Shown in pieces: positions 17,479-26,156 of a DNA stretch of 44,875 nucleotides (position 1 is its first letter; the number at the start of each line of letters is the position of its first letter). A program made the translations under genes and the position numbers. The notes beneath the pieces are model-generated. The model was not told the DNA's origin and did not search any database. It worked only from the letters and a program-made list of their open reading frames with translations. This DNA comes from JAJYSO01 sp964451785 (GTDB taxonomy: Bacteria; Bacteroidota; Bacteroidia; Flavobacteriales; Flavobacteriaceae). The stretch is from the NCBI GenBank assembly GCA_964451785.1, contig CAYVJG010000023.1, positions 1 to 44,875 on the forward strand, read 5' to 3'.

Positions 17479-17811
17479 ATGATTAGTTTATTGTGCTTCA
17501 GCGCGTTCTTAGGTTTCTTTCTTCTGTATAATACGTCAAAAAAAGCTGTTCTAAACCGCTCAATATGGCTTGAAAAAATAACTCAAGACAATCCCAAATA
17601 CAGTACAGTAATAGGCTGTTTACTCAACCTTGCTGTCTTAATAGGCTGTATTGTCTATTGGGGAGTTGGATCTGGTATTTTTGCTTTTTTTGTTATTCTG
17701 ATGACCGCTGGAAGCACCGTAGTTCTTATCGCCCCGTTACGCTATGTCAATTACAAACACGTAACGGGTTTGTGTATGTTTTTTTTAGTCATTGAATTAC
17801 TCGTCAACTAA
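17479..17811 (+). CDS. DUF3325-like small membrane protein
   Basis: 110 residues with three to four hydrophobic helices (about 1-18, 43-60, 62-85, 95-109) and the conserved-looking N-terminal helix followed by YNTSKKA. It resembles the DUF3325 family found with TonB receptors and PepSY proteins in siderophore loci of other phyla. The stop codon TAA shares its last base with the ATG of the next gene, indicating translational coupling. Confidence 0.65.
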   Translation: MISLLCFSAFLGFFLLYNTSKKAVLNRSIWLEKITQDNPKYSTVIGCLLNLAVLIGCIVYWGVGSGIFAFFVILMTAGSTVVLIAPLRYVNYKHVTGLCMFFLVIELLVN

Positions 17812-18110
17812 TGCCAGCAAATAAAAAACACTTAACCAAATCGCCATGGCAACGCTTTGCTAAACTGTCCGCTGGATTTGTTGGTGGCTACCTTTTGACC
17901 ACCAGCTTCTTTATGGCTCTTGCTTTTTGGATTGACCACAAAGCGGTCTTACTCACGCTTCGCTTTGCTGGTTTTATACTCTGGGCCGGATTACTCATAG
18001 TAGCCTTCTTAGCTAAAAATGGCTGGAAAGTTTGGGGCATTTACTTAAGCTTAAGCCTCTTTTTTAGCCTTATCATATACCTCGGAAAACTCTATAGCCC
18101 TATAATTTAA
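17811..18110 (+). CDS. DUF3649-like small membrane protein
   Basis: 99 residues. A short basic N-terminus (KKHLTKSPWQRFAKLSAGFVGGYLL) leads into three hydrophobic helices with WIDHKAV between the first two and a conserved-looking FILWAGLLI. This matches the DUF3649 type of iron-uptake accessory protein, normally found beside PepSY membrane proteins as here. It overlaps the previous gene by one base and ends 4 bases before the PepSY gene. It probably forms a membrane complex with the PepSY protein; its exact role is not known. Confidence 0.68.
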   Translation: MPANKKHLTKSPWQRFAKLSAGFVGGYLLTTSFFMALAFWIDHKAVLLTLRFAGFILWAGLLIVAFLAKNGWKVWGIYLSLSLFFSLIIYLGKLYSPII

Positions 18111-18114
18111 AACC

Positions 18115-19809
18115 ATGAGTAAACGTATTTACAATATCCTTTTCCACACACATACCATTAGTGGAATTATAATTAGTGTGGGGCTATACATCATTTTTTT
18201 TACAGGTTCATTTTCCTTTTTCCGCGATGAAATTGTAGCCTGGGAACGCAACGAACCTCTTGTTGAAGATGTCAGGTTCCAAAGTATGGACCTCAATAAA
18301 ATGGTCGATACATTAGGAGCTAACACCTCTCTTTATGGCCGTGAAATTGATATAACCCAATACTACCAGGAAAGAACAGTTGGGGTGAACGTGGGCGCCT
18401 CTAAAGATACCTCCATTAAAGGAGGACGCCAATTTGTCTATTTGAATACACAGACATTGCAAACCTTTAGCTACCCCGAAAATTATTCGATAGGCGAGTT
18501 TTTTTACCGCCTACACTTTTTTGCACAATTAAATTTCTTTGGTAGATCAGGCTATATCCTCGCCGGCTTAGTAGCGTTTTTCTTTTTATTTGCCATAATT
18601 ACTGGGGTGCTCGTGCATTGGAAAAAAATTGTCTCTAACTTTTACCTCTTCCGCCCTCGCGCTAAACTGAAAACCCTGTGGACGGATGCCCATACAGCTT
18701 TAGGAATCATAGGACTTCCCTACCAATTTATATTTGCAGTCACCGGTGCCTTTCTCATTTTTGGGACTATTGCTACGGCGCCACCTGTGGCTACGGTTAT
18801 CTACAATGGTGATACACAAAAAATGTATCAAGACCTCGGTCCGGAACGTCAAGAGTTTCCTTTGGCTCACGAAAAACTCAAAACCAAAATTGATTTAAAT
18901 AGCTTTGTCGATAAAACGAAAGCCCATTGGGACAACTTCCGCATTAGCAGTGTTAAGTTTAAAAACTTTAGCGACGCTAATATGCATGTAGTCGTTATAG
19001 GTCATCCCCTTTATTCAAAAGCATTGACAGGTGAAGGTAAATTAATTTTCCACGCAGCTTCTGGCAAAATAATTTCAGAAAAAAATCCCTTTGATTCAAA
19101 CTACTTCGATACAGCTATTGGCTTAATGGATCGCCTCCATTTTGGTGACTTCGGTGGCATAGGACTCAAAATTGTCTATTTTGTACTAGGTCTTTTATCC
19201 TGTGTGGTCATTCTCTCTGGCATTATGATTTGGCTCGTAGCACGCGATAAGAAATTTGTCGAGCCGAAAAAAAGAAAATTTAATACCTGGATGGGCCATC
19301 TCTTCCTAGCTGCTTGCTTGAGTTTATACCCCGCCACAGCTTTTACCTTTGTGGCTGTAAAAAGTTTTGTTGTCGAGTTTGACGCGTCACGCATGGCTAA
19401 CATTTACCATATTTTCTTTTATTCTTGGCTCCTATTAATCATCGTATTTACAATAAAACGAGATGACTATTTTACGAATAAGTACTGCTTGGTTCTCGGC
19501 TCTATTATTGGGTTAATGATTCCTCTAGCAAACGGAATAATTTCAGGAAATTGGTTTTGGAAAAGCTTTGCCTTACACTACTATGACATTTTCTTTATAG
19601 ATGTTTTTTGGCTTATCTTGTCCATTACCACCTTGATTGTAGCTTGTTCACTCAACCAAAAAAAAAGATTTAAAAAAAACCAGCTAAAACCAATAAAAAA
19701 CTCGAGGTTCAAACTAAGTAAGAACTTTAGTGCTTTTATTCTGGGCAAAATAGTCTTTTTGCCCAATTTTTTTTTCTGCTTTATAATTATGGTTCTATGT
19801 CAAATATAG
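18115..19809 (+). CDS. PepSY-TM ferric-reductase-like protein (XusC-like), 3' end disturbed
   Basis: The open frame has 564 residues. The family has four core membrane helices and periplasmic PepSY domains: helix 1 at about 12-35; helix 2 with TGVLVHWKK at about 143-172; helix 3 with LWTDAHTALGIIGLPYQF at about 183-215; and helix 4 near 340-370, followed by further helices. Conserved His residues in these helices fit heme binding and reduction of ferric siderophores at the inner membrane, the role proposed for XusC. Oddity: after about residue 517 the frame crosses runs of 9 A and 8 A (19658-19679), and the rest is basic and then hydrophobic nonsense that translates the terminator hairpin at 19743-19775. 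Dropping one A from either run gives a stop at about 19684-19686. The true end is probably there. Confidence 0.85.
   Translation: MSKRIYNILFHTHTISGIIISVGLYIIFFTGSFSFFRDEIVAWERNEPLVEDVRFQSMDLNKMVDTLGANTSLYGREIDITQYYQERTVGVNVGASKDTSIKGGRQFVYLNTQTLQTFSYPENYSIGEFFYRLHFFAQLNFFGRSGYILAGLVAFFFLFAIITGVLVHWKKIVSNFYLFRPRAKLKTLWTDAHTALGIIGLPYQFIFAVTGAFLIFGTIATAPPVATVIYNGDTQKMYQDLGPERQEFPLAHEKLKTKIDLNSFVDKTKAHWDNFRISSVKFKNFSDANMHVVVIGHPLYSKALTGEGKLIFHAASGKIISEKNPFDSNYFDTAIGLMDRLHFGDFGGIGLKIVYFVLGLLSCVVILSGIMIWLVARDKKFVEPKKRKFNTWMGHLFLAACLSLYPATAFTFVAVKSFVVEFDASRMANIYHIFFYSWLLLIIVFTIKRDDYFTNKYCLVLGSIIGLMIPLANGIISGNWFWKSFALHYYDIFFIDVFWLILSITTLIVACSLNQKKRFKKNQLKPIKNSRFKLSKNFSAFILGKIVFLPNFFFCFIIMVLCQI
19743..19775 (+). 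terminator. Terminator of the Xus-like operon, inside the open frame
   Basis: The stem GGGCAAAA (19743-19750) with TTTTGCCC (19757-19764) is followed by AA and nine T. It is a textbook Rho-independent terminator yet lies 35 to 67 bases before the annotated stop of the PepSY gene, which supports the view that the gene once ended upstream. Confidence 0.85.
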
Positions 19810-19825
19810 TAGGTTGATATTTTAT

Positions 19826-19952
19826 CCCTATTAGAATTATTTTTTAGCCCGATTTATAATGTCTTTTGTAGGTATAATACCGTGGACCATAAATTACTAG
19901 TACAATGAGACAAAGTCGAAATTGGACTATTTAATTTATCCATACGGTATTA
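19826..19952 (+). repeat. Dispersed repeat, family 1, copy B
   Basis: It runs from ATCCCTATTAGAATTATT through TTTTTTAGCCCGATTTATAA and GTAGGTATAATACCGTGG to TTTATCCATACGGTATTA. It is nearly identical to copy A on the opposite strand. It sits between the convergent PepSY and deoC genes, so it serves neither as a 5' leader nor as a coding part. Confidence 0.8.
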
Positions 19953-20007
19953 CGCGTAAAAATCTGACAGGTTTATCTCCTAGAGCATGTTCAAACCTGT
20001 CAGATTT
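19953..20007 (-). terminator. Terminator of the trx-CoA-transferase-deoC unit
   Basis: A perfect 15-base inverted repeat, AAATCTGACAGGTTT (19960-19974) with AAACCTGTCAGATTT (19993-20007), has an 18-base loop. Read on the minus strand it is followed by TTTTTA, so it can end the minus-strand operon 20 bases after the deoC stop. Confidence 0.75.
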
Positions 20008-20027
20008 ATCGGTCTAGATTTTATTTT

Positions 20028-20684
20028 TTAGAGAAATGATGATTCTTTAGCGATGTTAATTCCTGCTGATGTCCCTATCCGATCAGCGCCGTTTTCCAAA
20101 AACAATTTAGCCAATTGAAGATTGCGGATTCCTCCCGAAGCTTTAATTTTAAGACGATCGCCAACCATCATTTTTATCAATCTAATTTGCGGCAACTTAG
20201 CACCTTCCCCATTAAATCCTGTAGAAGTTTTTATAAAATCAGCCCCTGCACTCATTACCAATCGGCAAGCTCTCTTTAGTTCTAGGTCAGTCAACAAACA
20301 GGTTTCTACAATTACTTTCAACGCCTTATTGCCTATTTTTTGCTTTATTGCTTTAATTTCAGCTTCTACCTCTTCATAACGCTCGGCCTTAAACCAGCCA
20401 ATATTCATCACCATATCTAATTCATCTGCGCCGTTTTGGATGGCGTCCTCAACTTCGGCCAGCTTGGTGTTTAGCGTTTGTGCCCCCAAGGGAAATCCTA
20501 TTACAGTGACTACCTTTACAGAAGTTTCTCTCAGCTCACGCTTGACCAAAGACACATAACAACCATTAACACATACAGCATAAAACTTGCAATGTTTAGC
20601 TTCTTGACAAAGTTTAATAATATCAGTAGGCGTAGTTTGTGGGCTGAGTAAAGTCTGTTCTATAGCGTTGGTTATTTTTTCCAT
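20028..20684 (-). CDS. deoC: Deoxyribose-phosphate aldolase
   Basis: 218 residues, standard DeoC length. It splits 2-deoxyribose 5-phosphate into glyceraldehyde 3-phosphate and acetaldehyde in nucleoside breakdown. It is a TIM barrel with the Schiff-base Lys152 in FIKTSTGF, the Asp in ELDMVMNIG (Asp90) and the second conserved Lys in LKIKASGGIR. Its ATG follows directly on the stop codon of the CoA-transferase gene, so translation is coupled. A CoA-transferase is an unusual partner; acetaldehyde to acyl-CoA flow is a possible link, not shown by the sequence. Confidence 0.95.
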   Translation of the reverse strand: MEKITNAIEQTLLSPQTTPTDIIKLCQEAKHCKFYAVCVNGCYVSLVKRELRETSVKVVTVIGFPLGAQTLNTKLAEVEDAIQNGADELDMVMNIGWFKAERYEEVEAEIKAIKQKIGNKALKVIVETCLLTDLELKRACRLVMSAGADFIKTSTGFNGEGAKLPQIRLIKMMVGDRLKIKASGGIRNLQLAKLFLENGADRIGTSAGINIAKESSFL

Positions 20685-21749
20685 TTAGCTTGTTTTAAAA
20701 GCGACTCCCGTCACGCGTTTTGTTTCTATAGTATCAATATATTCTAAGCGAATTAACCGTTGAGCAGCAATCGTTTGAAACACAGACTTCAAATCTTTAA
20801 TCTCACCACAAGGCACTTTTAGTTTACGCATGTGCGCCAATAAATCTTCTGCATCATAATGTTTTACCAACGGAAAAAGTAAAGCGTACAACTGTTCACG
20901 ATGAATCACTCTATTTTGTACAGTTGCAAATTCAGTGCGATTAGCCCATTCCGATTTTCCTAAAAACTGACACAAGCGTGCAAAATGGCGATCGCTACCA
21001 ATAGCAAATGTAACTTGACGTTTATCTTTCGTGATAAACAATTCGCCATAAGGAGCAATATTAGGATGCAATGAACCTATGCGCTGCGGAATATGCCCCG
21101 TCATCAAATAATTAGAAGCTTGATTAACTAAAGAGCTCACCGCCGCATCATAAAGTGCCACTGACACCGTTTTGCCAGAATAATCTGTTTGTTTTAACCG
21201 CTGAATCAACTCGATTAAAATTCCTTCACGCAAATGATGCGCTGCCAAAACATCAATCAAGGCTATGGGCATCTTGACAGGCCCACTTTGCGGGGTTCCA
21301 TTCATAGACATAATTCCCGTTTCAGCCTGTAATATCAAATCATAAGCCGCTCGGTCATTCCCTTCACCAAATCCGTTGATTTTCCCGATAATCAATTGCG
21401 GATTTACGGTGCGCAAAAACTGGTCTGTAACGCCCAATTTATCTTGATCACCTGGCTTAAAATTCATCAAAACGATATCGGCGATTGCTACTTTTTCGAG
21501 CAATACAGCGCGTTGATCTGCTTGTTTCAAATCTAGCTGAGCATAGCTTTTTCTGTAATTAACACTCGAAAAATAGGCAGAAATTGCACTTGTTTTATCT
21601 TCAGAAGGCAATTTCCACGAGCGCGTGACATCAGGGTGGTCAGGATGTTCTATTTTTAAAACATCCGCCCCTAATTCTGCAAAGAAACTCCCCACAGAAG
21701 GTCCAGCTAAGACCGTTGACAGGTCTATAATCTTAAGTTCTTCAAACAC
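20685..21749 (-). CDS. Class III (CaiB/BaiF-type) CoA-transferase
   Basis: It transfers CoA between carboxylic acids. The frame opens with LKIIDLSTVLAGPSVGSFFAELGADVLKIEHPDHPD, the family's N-terminal CoA-binding signature, and carries the expected catalytic Asp in YDLILQAETGIMSMNG; the C-terminal small domain is present (total about 354 residues, slightly short of the usual 380-400). No ATG fits. I place the start at GTG 21749, just after the thioredoxin stop at 21757 and 4 residues before the conserved block. Another GTG at 21776 would overlap trx by 20 bases. It is between thioredoxin and deoC in one transcript. Substrate unknown. Confidence 0.85.
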   Translation of the reverse strand: MFEELKIIDLSTVLAGPSVGSFFAELGADVLKIEHPDHPDVTRSWKLPSEDKTSAISAYFSSVNYRKSYAQLDLKQADQRAVLLEKVAIADIVLMNFKPGDQDKLGVTDQFLRTVNPQLIIGKINGFGEGNDRAAYDLILQAETGIMSMNGTPQSGPVKMPIALIDVLAAHHLREGILIELIQRLKQTDYSGKTVSVALYDAAVSSLVNQASNYLMTGHIPQRIGSLHPNIAPYGELFITKDKRQVTFAIGSDRHFARLCQFLGKSEWANRTEFATVQNRVIHREQLYALLFPLVKHYDAEDLLAHMRKLKVPCGEIKDLKSVFQTIAAQRLIRLEYIDTIETKRVTGVAFKTS

Positions 21750-21756
21750 TTTATTT

Positions 21757-22050
21757 TCAAGATTTAATCCGTTCACTGAGTTCTCGTTTTGTTAGTAATC
21801 CCGCTTGGCGCCACACCTGTTCACCGTTTTTAAACAAAATCAATGTGGGTACTGAACGTACCATAAATCGCATTGCAAGCGACTTATTTTTATCAACATC
21901 AACTTTTAATATTTTTAAATTCTCGCCAAATTCGCGTTTCACTTCTTCTAAAATCGGTGCCATAGTTTGACAAGGACCACACCAAGTGGCATGAAAGTCG
22001 ATTAACACCGGAGCATCACCAGCTAACATAGCTTTAAAATTAGTTTTCAT
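21757..22050 (-). CDS. Thioredoxin
   Basis: 97 residues, one thioredoxin fold with the active site WCGPC at about 23-27 (context HATWCGPCQTM), the cis-Pro in SVPTLILFKNG, and the buried Asp in LIDFHATW. It lacks a signal peptide, so it is cytosolic. It reduces protein disulfides using thioredoxin reductase, whose gene lies 2 kb away (24069-25052). It is first of a three-gene unit with the CoA-transferase and deoC. Confidence 0.93.
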   Translation of the reverse strand: MKTNFKAMLAGDAPVLIDFHATWCGPCQTMAPILEEVKREFGENLKILKVDVDKNKSLAMRFMVRSVPTLILFKNGEQVWRQAGLLTKRELSERIKS

Positions 22051-22260
22051 AAGCAGTTATTATAGAAATTTAAATTTACAAAACTTACGCATACCATCCA
22101 TACATATTCATTTTATTAGCGTTATTATTGCCCTAAATCAAGTTTAAGTTTGTTAATGCTTACATTCCAAATCAAAGGCTAACTATGTGATTTAAATTTC
22201 TTAAATTTGAACTTTTAAAATTCGATCTAATTTGCTAATAATCCATAAGCTTTTTTAACT

Positions 22261-23955
22261 ATGGCAGACGATAAAAAAATTATTTTTTCGATGTCTGGGG
22301 TTTCCAAATCATACCCAGGCGTCAACAAACCTATCATTAAAAACATTTACCTCAGTTTTTTCTACGGCGCTAAAATTGGTATTTTAGGACTTAACGGCTC
22401 TGGTAAATCGACTTTATTGCGCATTATTGCCGGTCTTGACAAAAACTATGACGGTAAAGTGGCTTTTTCATCTGATTATTCTATAGGTTATCTTGAACAA
22501 GAGCCACAGTTAGACGATGAAAAAACAGTATTAGACATCGTTAAAGAAGGCGTTGGCGAGACGATGGCTATCTTAGATGAATACAACAAAATCAACGATC
22601 AATTTGGCTTACCAGAGGTGTATGAAAACCCTGACAAGATGCAAAAATTGATGGATCGTCAAGCCGTTTTACAAGATCAAATTGACGCGACTAATGCTTG
22701 GGAAATTGACAGCAAACTCGAGCTCGCTATGGATGCTTTACGCACCCCTGATGGCAATAAAAAAATCGGTGTACTCTCTGGAGGTGAACGCCGTCGTGTA
22801 GCGCTGTGCCGCTTATTGCTTCAAGAACCTGATATTTTATTGCTCGACGAGCCTACCAACCACCTCGATGCTGAATCTGTACACTGGTTAGAACATCACT
22901 TACACAATTATAAAGGTACCGTTATTGCCGTAACACACGACCGTTATTTCCTAGATAATGTAGCGGGATGGATTTTAGAATTAGATCGCGGTGAAGGTAT
23001 TCCATGGGAAGGCAACTACTCTTCTTGGTTAGAACAAAAATCTAAACGTTTAGAGCTCGAACAAAAACAAGCCAGCAAACGTCAAAAAACCCTAGAACGC
23101 GAGTTGGAATGGGCGCGTATGAACCCAAAAGGACGTCATGCTAAACAAAAAGCGCGTTTAAAGAATTATGACAAGTTGATGAGTCAAGATCAAAAACAAC
23201 TTGACAACAAACTCGAAATCTACATCCCTAATGGACCGCGCTTAGGTAAAAACGTAATCGAAGCCAAAAATGTCAGTAAAGCTTTTGATGACAAGTTGCT
23301 TTACGAAGACCTCAACTTCAACTTACCTCAAGCTGGTATTGTTGGAATTATCGGGCCAAATGGCGCTGGTAAAACCACCATTTTCAAAATGATTATGGGC
23401 GAAGAGCAACCAGACAACGGTACTTTTAGCGTAGGAGAAACCGCTAAATTGGCTTACGTTGATCAAAGTCATACCAACATCGATCCTGAAAAAACCATTT
23501 GGGAGAATTTTAGCGATGGTCAAGAATTAATCATGATGGGAGGACGCGAAGTCAACTCTCGCGCTTACCTCAGCCGATTTAACTTTGCCGGCAGCGAACA
23601 AAACAAAAAAGTAAACACCCTTTCTGGGGGGCAACGCAATCGTTTGCACCTCGCTATGACACTCAAAGAAGAAGGCAATGTACTCCTGCTCGATGAGCCG
23701 ACCAACGACTTAGATGTCAACACCCTTCGCGCCCTTGAGGAAGGTCTTGAAAACTTTGCAGGCTGTGCAGTGATTATCTCTCACGACCGCTGGTTCTTAG
23801 ACCGTATTTGTACACACATTTTAGCTTTTGAAGGCGATTCGCAAGTGTATTTCTTTGAAGGTAGCTTCTCTGAATACGAAGAAAATAAAAAGAAACGCTT
23901 AGGCGGGGATTTGATTCCTAAACGTATCAAATACAAAAAATTGACGCGCGACTAG
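22261..23955 (+). CDS. ettA: ABC-F ATPase, energy-dependent translational throttle EttA
   Basis: 564 residues with two ABC domains and no membrane part. Walker A motifs are GLNGSGKST (about 43-51) and GPNGAGKTT (about 361-369); signatures are LSGGERRRVAL and LSGGQRNRLHL; Walker B motifs are LLLDEPTNHLD and LLLDEPTNDLD. The Lys/Arg-rich P-site linker (about 255-320, RQKTLERELEWARMNPKGRHAKQ) is the EttA type, which contacts the ribosomal E site and couples translation to ATP level. The basic C-terminal tail (FEENKKKRLGGDLIPKRIKYKK type) also matches EttA. It is monocistronic. A TAAATTTG box stands at 22202-22209 without a well-placed TTTG. Confidence 0.95.
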   Translation: MADDKKIIFSMSGVSKSYPGVNKPIIKNIYLSFFYGAKIGILGLNGSGKSTLLRIIAGLDKNYDGKVAFSSDYSIGYLEQEPQLDDEKTVLDIVKEGVGETMAILDEYNKINDQFGLPEVYENPDKMQKLMDRQAVLQDQIDATNAWEIDSKLELAMDALRTPDGNKKIGVLSGGERRRVALCRLLLQEPDILLLDEPTNHLDAESVHWLEHHLHNYKGTVIAVTHDRYFLDNVAGWILELDRGEGIPWEGNYSSWLEQKSKRLELEQKQASKRQKTLERELEWARMNPKGRHAKQKARLKNYDKLMSQDQKQLDNKLEIYIPNGPRLGKNVIEAKNVSKAFDDKLLYEDLNFNLPQAGIVGIIGPNGAGKTTIFKMIMGEEQPDNGTFSVGETAKLAYVDQSHTNIDPEKTIWENFSDGQELIMMGGREVNSRAYLSRFNFAGSEQNKKVNTLSGGQRNRLHLAMTLKEEGNVLLLDEPTNDLDVNTLRALEEGLENFAGCAVIISHDRWFLDRICTHILAFEGDSQVYFFEGSFSEYEENKKKRLGGDLIPKRIKYKKLTRD

Positions 23956-24032
23956 AAGCGTAAGTATCGCTTAACACACTAATAGTATAACAAAAATTGA
24001 TAAGAAACATTTTTAAATACTCCGAATCTATT

Positions 24033-24040
24033 TAATTTTG
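24033..24040 (+). promoter_or_regulatory. Candidate -7 box of thioredoxin reductase
   Basis: TAATTTTG fits TAnnTTTG and lies 28 bases before the trxB start codon. No TTG or TTTG stands 17-23 bases upstream, so only half of the promoter is supported. Confidence 0.4.
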
Positions 24041-24068
24041 TTTCTACACAACATAAACACCACATAGG

Positions 24069-25052
24069 ATGGCAGAACAAGCAACAAAACGCGTAAAATG
24101 TTTAATTATTGGCTCAGGACCAGCGGGTTATACAGCAGCTATTTATGCAGCTCGTGCCGATATGGAACCTGTACTATACACCGGTATGGAACCAGGAGGT
24201 CAGTTAACCACCACTACTGAAGTTGACAATTTTCCGGGGTATCCTGCAGGAATTGACGGCCCTCAGATGATGATTGACTTACAAAAACAAGCTGAGCGCT
24301 TTGGTACTGAAGTTAATATTGGCATGATTACAAAAGTTGAGCTACACACGCAACACGGCGGCATTCACCGCGCTTGCATTGATGATAAAGAATGGATCGA
24401 AGCACAATCTGTAATCATTGCTACCGGAGCTACTGCTAGATATTTAGGACTGCCAAGTGAACAACGCTTACGCGGCGGTGGTGTTTCTGCCTGTGCTGTC
24501 TGTGATGGTTTCTTTTACAGAAAACAAGATGTTGCTATAGTTGGCGGCGGTGATACAGCCTGTGAAGAAGCAACTTACCTCGCTAACATTTGTAACAAAG
24601 TCACCATGTTAGTGCGTCGCGATGAAATGCGTGCTTCAAAAGCCATGCAGCACCGCGTAAATAATACAGAAAATATTGAAGTGCGTTATAACACCGAAAT
24701 TGAAGAAGTCATAGGTGATCAAGTGGTTGATGGACTCAAACTCATTCACAATAAAACTAAAGAAACCGAAGAGATCAAAGTGACCGGTTTATTTTTAGCT
24801 ATTGGTCACAAACCTAACACCGATGTGTTTAAAGATCAATTAAAAATGGATGATACGGGTTATTTGATTACTAAAGGAAAAAGTTCAAAAACAAACCTCC
24901 CAGGTGTATTTGCTTGTGGAGACGTTCAAGACAAAGAGTATCGTCAAGCTATCACTGCTGCAGGTAGCGGTTGTATGGCGGCACTTGATGCTGAACGTTA
25001 CTTAGGAACCGTTGAAAAATTTATTGAAGCGGACAAAGTTGTTTCAGCCTAA
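24069..25052 (+). CDS. trxB: Thioredoxin reductase
   Basis: 327 residues, the low-molecular-weight bacterial type. The FAD-binding GSGPAGYTAAIYAARA is at about 14-29, the redox-active CAVC in SACAVCDGFFY at about 143, and the NADPH-binding GGGDTACEEA near 160. The second FAD motif ACGDVQDKEYRQAITAAGSG (near residues 285-305) ends the fold. It keeps thioredoxin reduced at the expense of NADPH in the cytosol. A strong terminator follows. Confidence 0.97.
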   Translation: MAEQATKRVKCLIIGSGPAGYTAAIYAARADMEPVLYTGMEPGGQLTTTTEVDNFPGYPAGIDGPQMMIDLQKQAERFGTEVNIGMITKVELHTQHGGIHRACIDDKEWIEAQSVIIATGATARYLGLPSEQRLRGGGVSACAVCDGFFYRKQDVAIVGGGDTACEEATYLANICNKVTMLVRRDEMRASKAMQHRVNNTENIEVRYNTEIEEVIGDQVVDGLKLIHNKTKETEEIKVTGLFLAIGHKPNTDVFKDQLKMDDTGYLITKGKSSKTNLPGVFACGDVQDKEYRQAITAAGSGCMAALDAERYLGTVEKFIEADKVVSA

Positions 25053-25075
25053 ACACCGAACAACATCAAGCACAT

Positions 25076-25114
25076 AAAAATGCGCCAGAAGAAATTTCAA
25101 CTGGCGCATTTTTT
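25076..25114. terminator. Bidirectional terminator
   Basis: AAAAATGCGCCAG (25076-25088) pairs with CTGGCGCATTTTT (25101-25113), with A and T runs at its ends. It separates the plus-strand trxB from the minus-strand secreted protein. Confidence 0.9.
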
Positions 25115-25138
25115 ATGTTTGTTTGTTTGCAAAAGAAA

Positions 25139-25807
25139 TTAGTTTTTAATAACCAACAAATGAGCTTTCACTCCAGTGGCCAAATTCCACTGGTCATGAG
25201 TCATATTTCCTTTTTCGGTATCAATTCTAAAATCGGCCGTATTCGGTCCGGATTGACCTTGGTTTAAAGCGACAAATTCTACTTTTGTAAAGCCTTTTTT
25301 CAGTTTAATTTTAATACTGTGATAGCTAGATAAGAGCGTTACATTGTGAGCGATTACCTCACCGTTAACCAAAATATCTACACGGTCCCCATCTACAGCT
25401 TGTGCGTCGCGCCAGCTGATAATCAAATATTCTGCATCGGTTGAAAAACTTCCAAAATCCTGAGGTTTTGTAAAAGCTTCATTCATTTTACCTTCATTTT
25501 GTTTCACATAATCAGGCTGAAACTTCATTGTTTTAGTCATGTATTCATTTTCTTGAGAAATATTGATTTTTTCATTTTTTGAAACATCCAACGAAATTTC
25601 TTTAGGCTGAAATAAAAAGTTTTTAGTATCTGTATTATTTGAAAACATGCCTCGGCCAATATACTTAGCGCCTCCCATAGAGCTATTACCAAAACTGTTG
25701 GTTTCTCTGCCAATATGTTTTCCTTCCTTATTAGATTCAGGACCATCTAACTGCGCAAAAGCGACAGTAGAAAACAGAACAAAAAGTAAGCCTATAAAAT
25801 ATTTCAT
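25139..25807 (-). CDS. Secreted protein, unrecognised
   Basis: 222 residues from ATG 25807, chosen because MKYFIGLLFVLFSTVAFAQ is then a clean signal peptide; an in-frame ATG 42 bases upstream would put hydrophilic residues ahead of it. The N-terminal half is polar with repeated Asn, Gly and Lys. The C-terminal half (about 110-222) is a beta-sandwich-like domain (DRVDILVNGEVIAHNVTLL, then FTKVEFVALNQGQSGPNTADFRI). I do not recognise it beyond its look as a Bacteroidota secreted protein. No T9SS signal. A TAnnTTTG-type box (TATTTTTG) lies upstream on the minus strand. Confidence 0.7.
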   Translation of the reverse strand: MKYFIGLLFVLFSTVAFAQLDGPESNKEGKHIGRETNSFGNSSMGGAKYIGRGMFSNNTDTKNFLFQPKEISLDVSKNEKINISQENEYMTKTMKFQPDYVKQNEGKMNEAFTKPQDFGSFSTDAEYLIISWRDAQAVDGDRVDILVNGEVIAHNVTLLSSYHSIKIKLKKGFTKVEFVALNQGQSGPNTADFRIDTEKGNMTHDQWNLATGVKAHLLVIKN

Positions 25808-26156
25808 AACATCAGGTTTAGTTTTCATAAAGCAAAAAGGTTGCCACAACTCAAAAATACATAAAATTAAGTCAGGTGAGCCATATTTTTAGCAATCTGC
25901 ATTATTTTTTTAGTTTTGCTAAGCCACTAATAGACCTGATAATTTTTAATAAACCCAATATATTTCATAAAAATAATAATTTTTTTAACTAATAGCAAGA
26001 TACATAATTGAGGACTATCTAAATAAAATAAATTTTTCACCTCTAAACATACAAAACGATATGTATCTTTCAAATTCTTCCGAAAAAGGTTAAAAACTTT
26101 CGTTTTCAAGTAAAAAAAATTATTTTTAACGCCATTATAAAAACTCCTAATTATAT
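25808..26156. other. AT-rich divergent intergenic region
   Basis: Lies between the divergent secreted-protein and symporter genes. Apart from the candidate -7 box on the minus strand near 25850 I see no repeat, hairpin or credible open frame. Confidence 0.4.

Noticed and set aside
25927..26109. Lys- and Phe-rich 60-codon frame in the divergent intergenic region
   Set aside because: Low-complexity translation of AT-rich DNA with no supporting signal.
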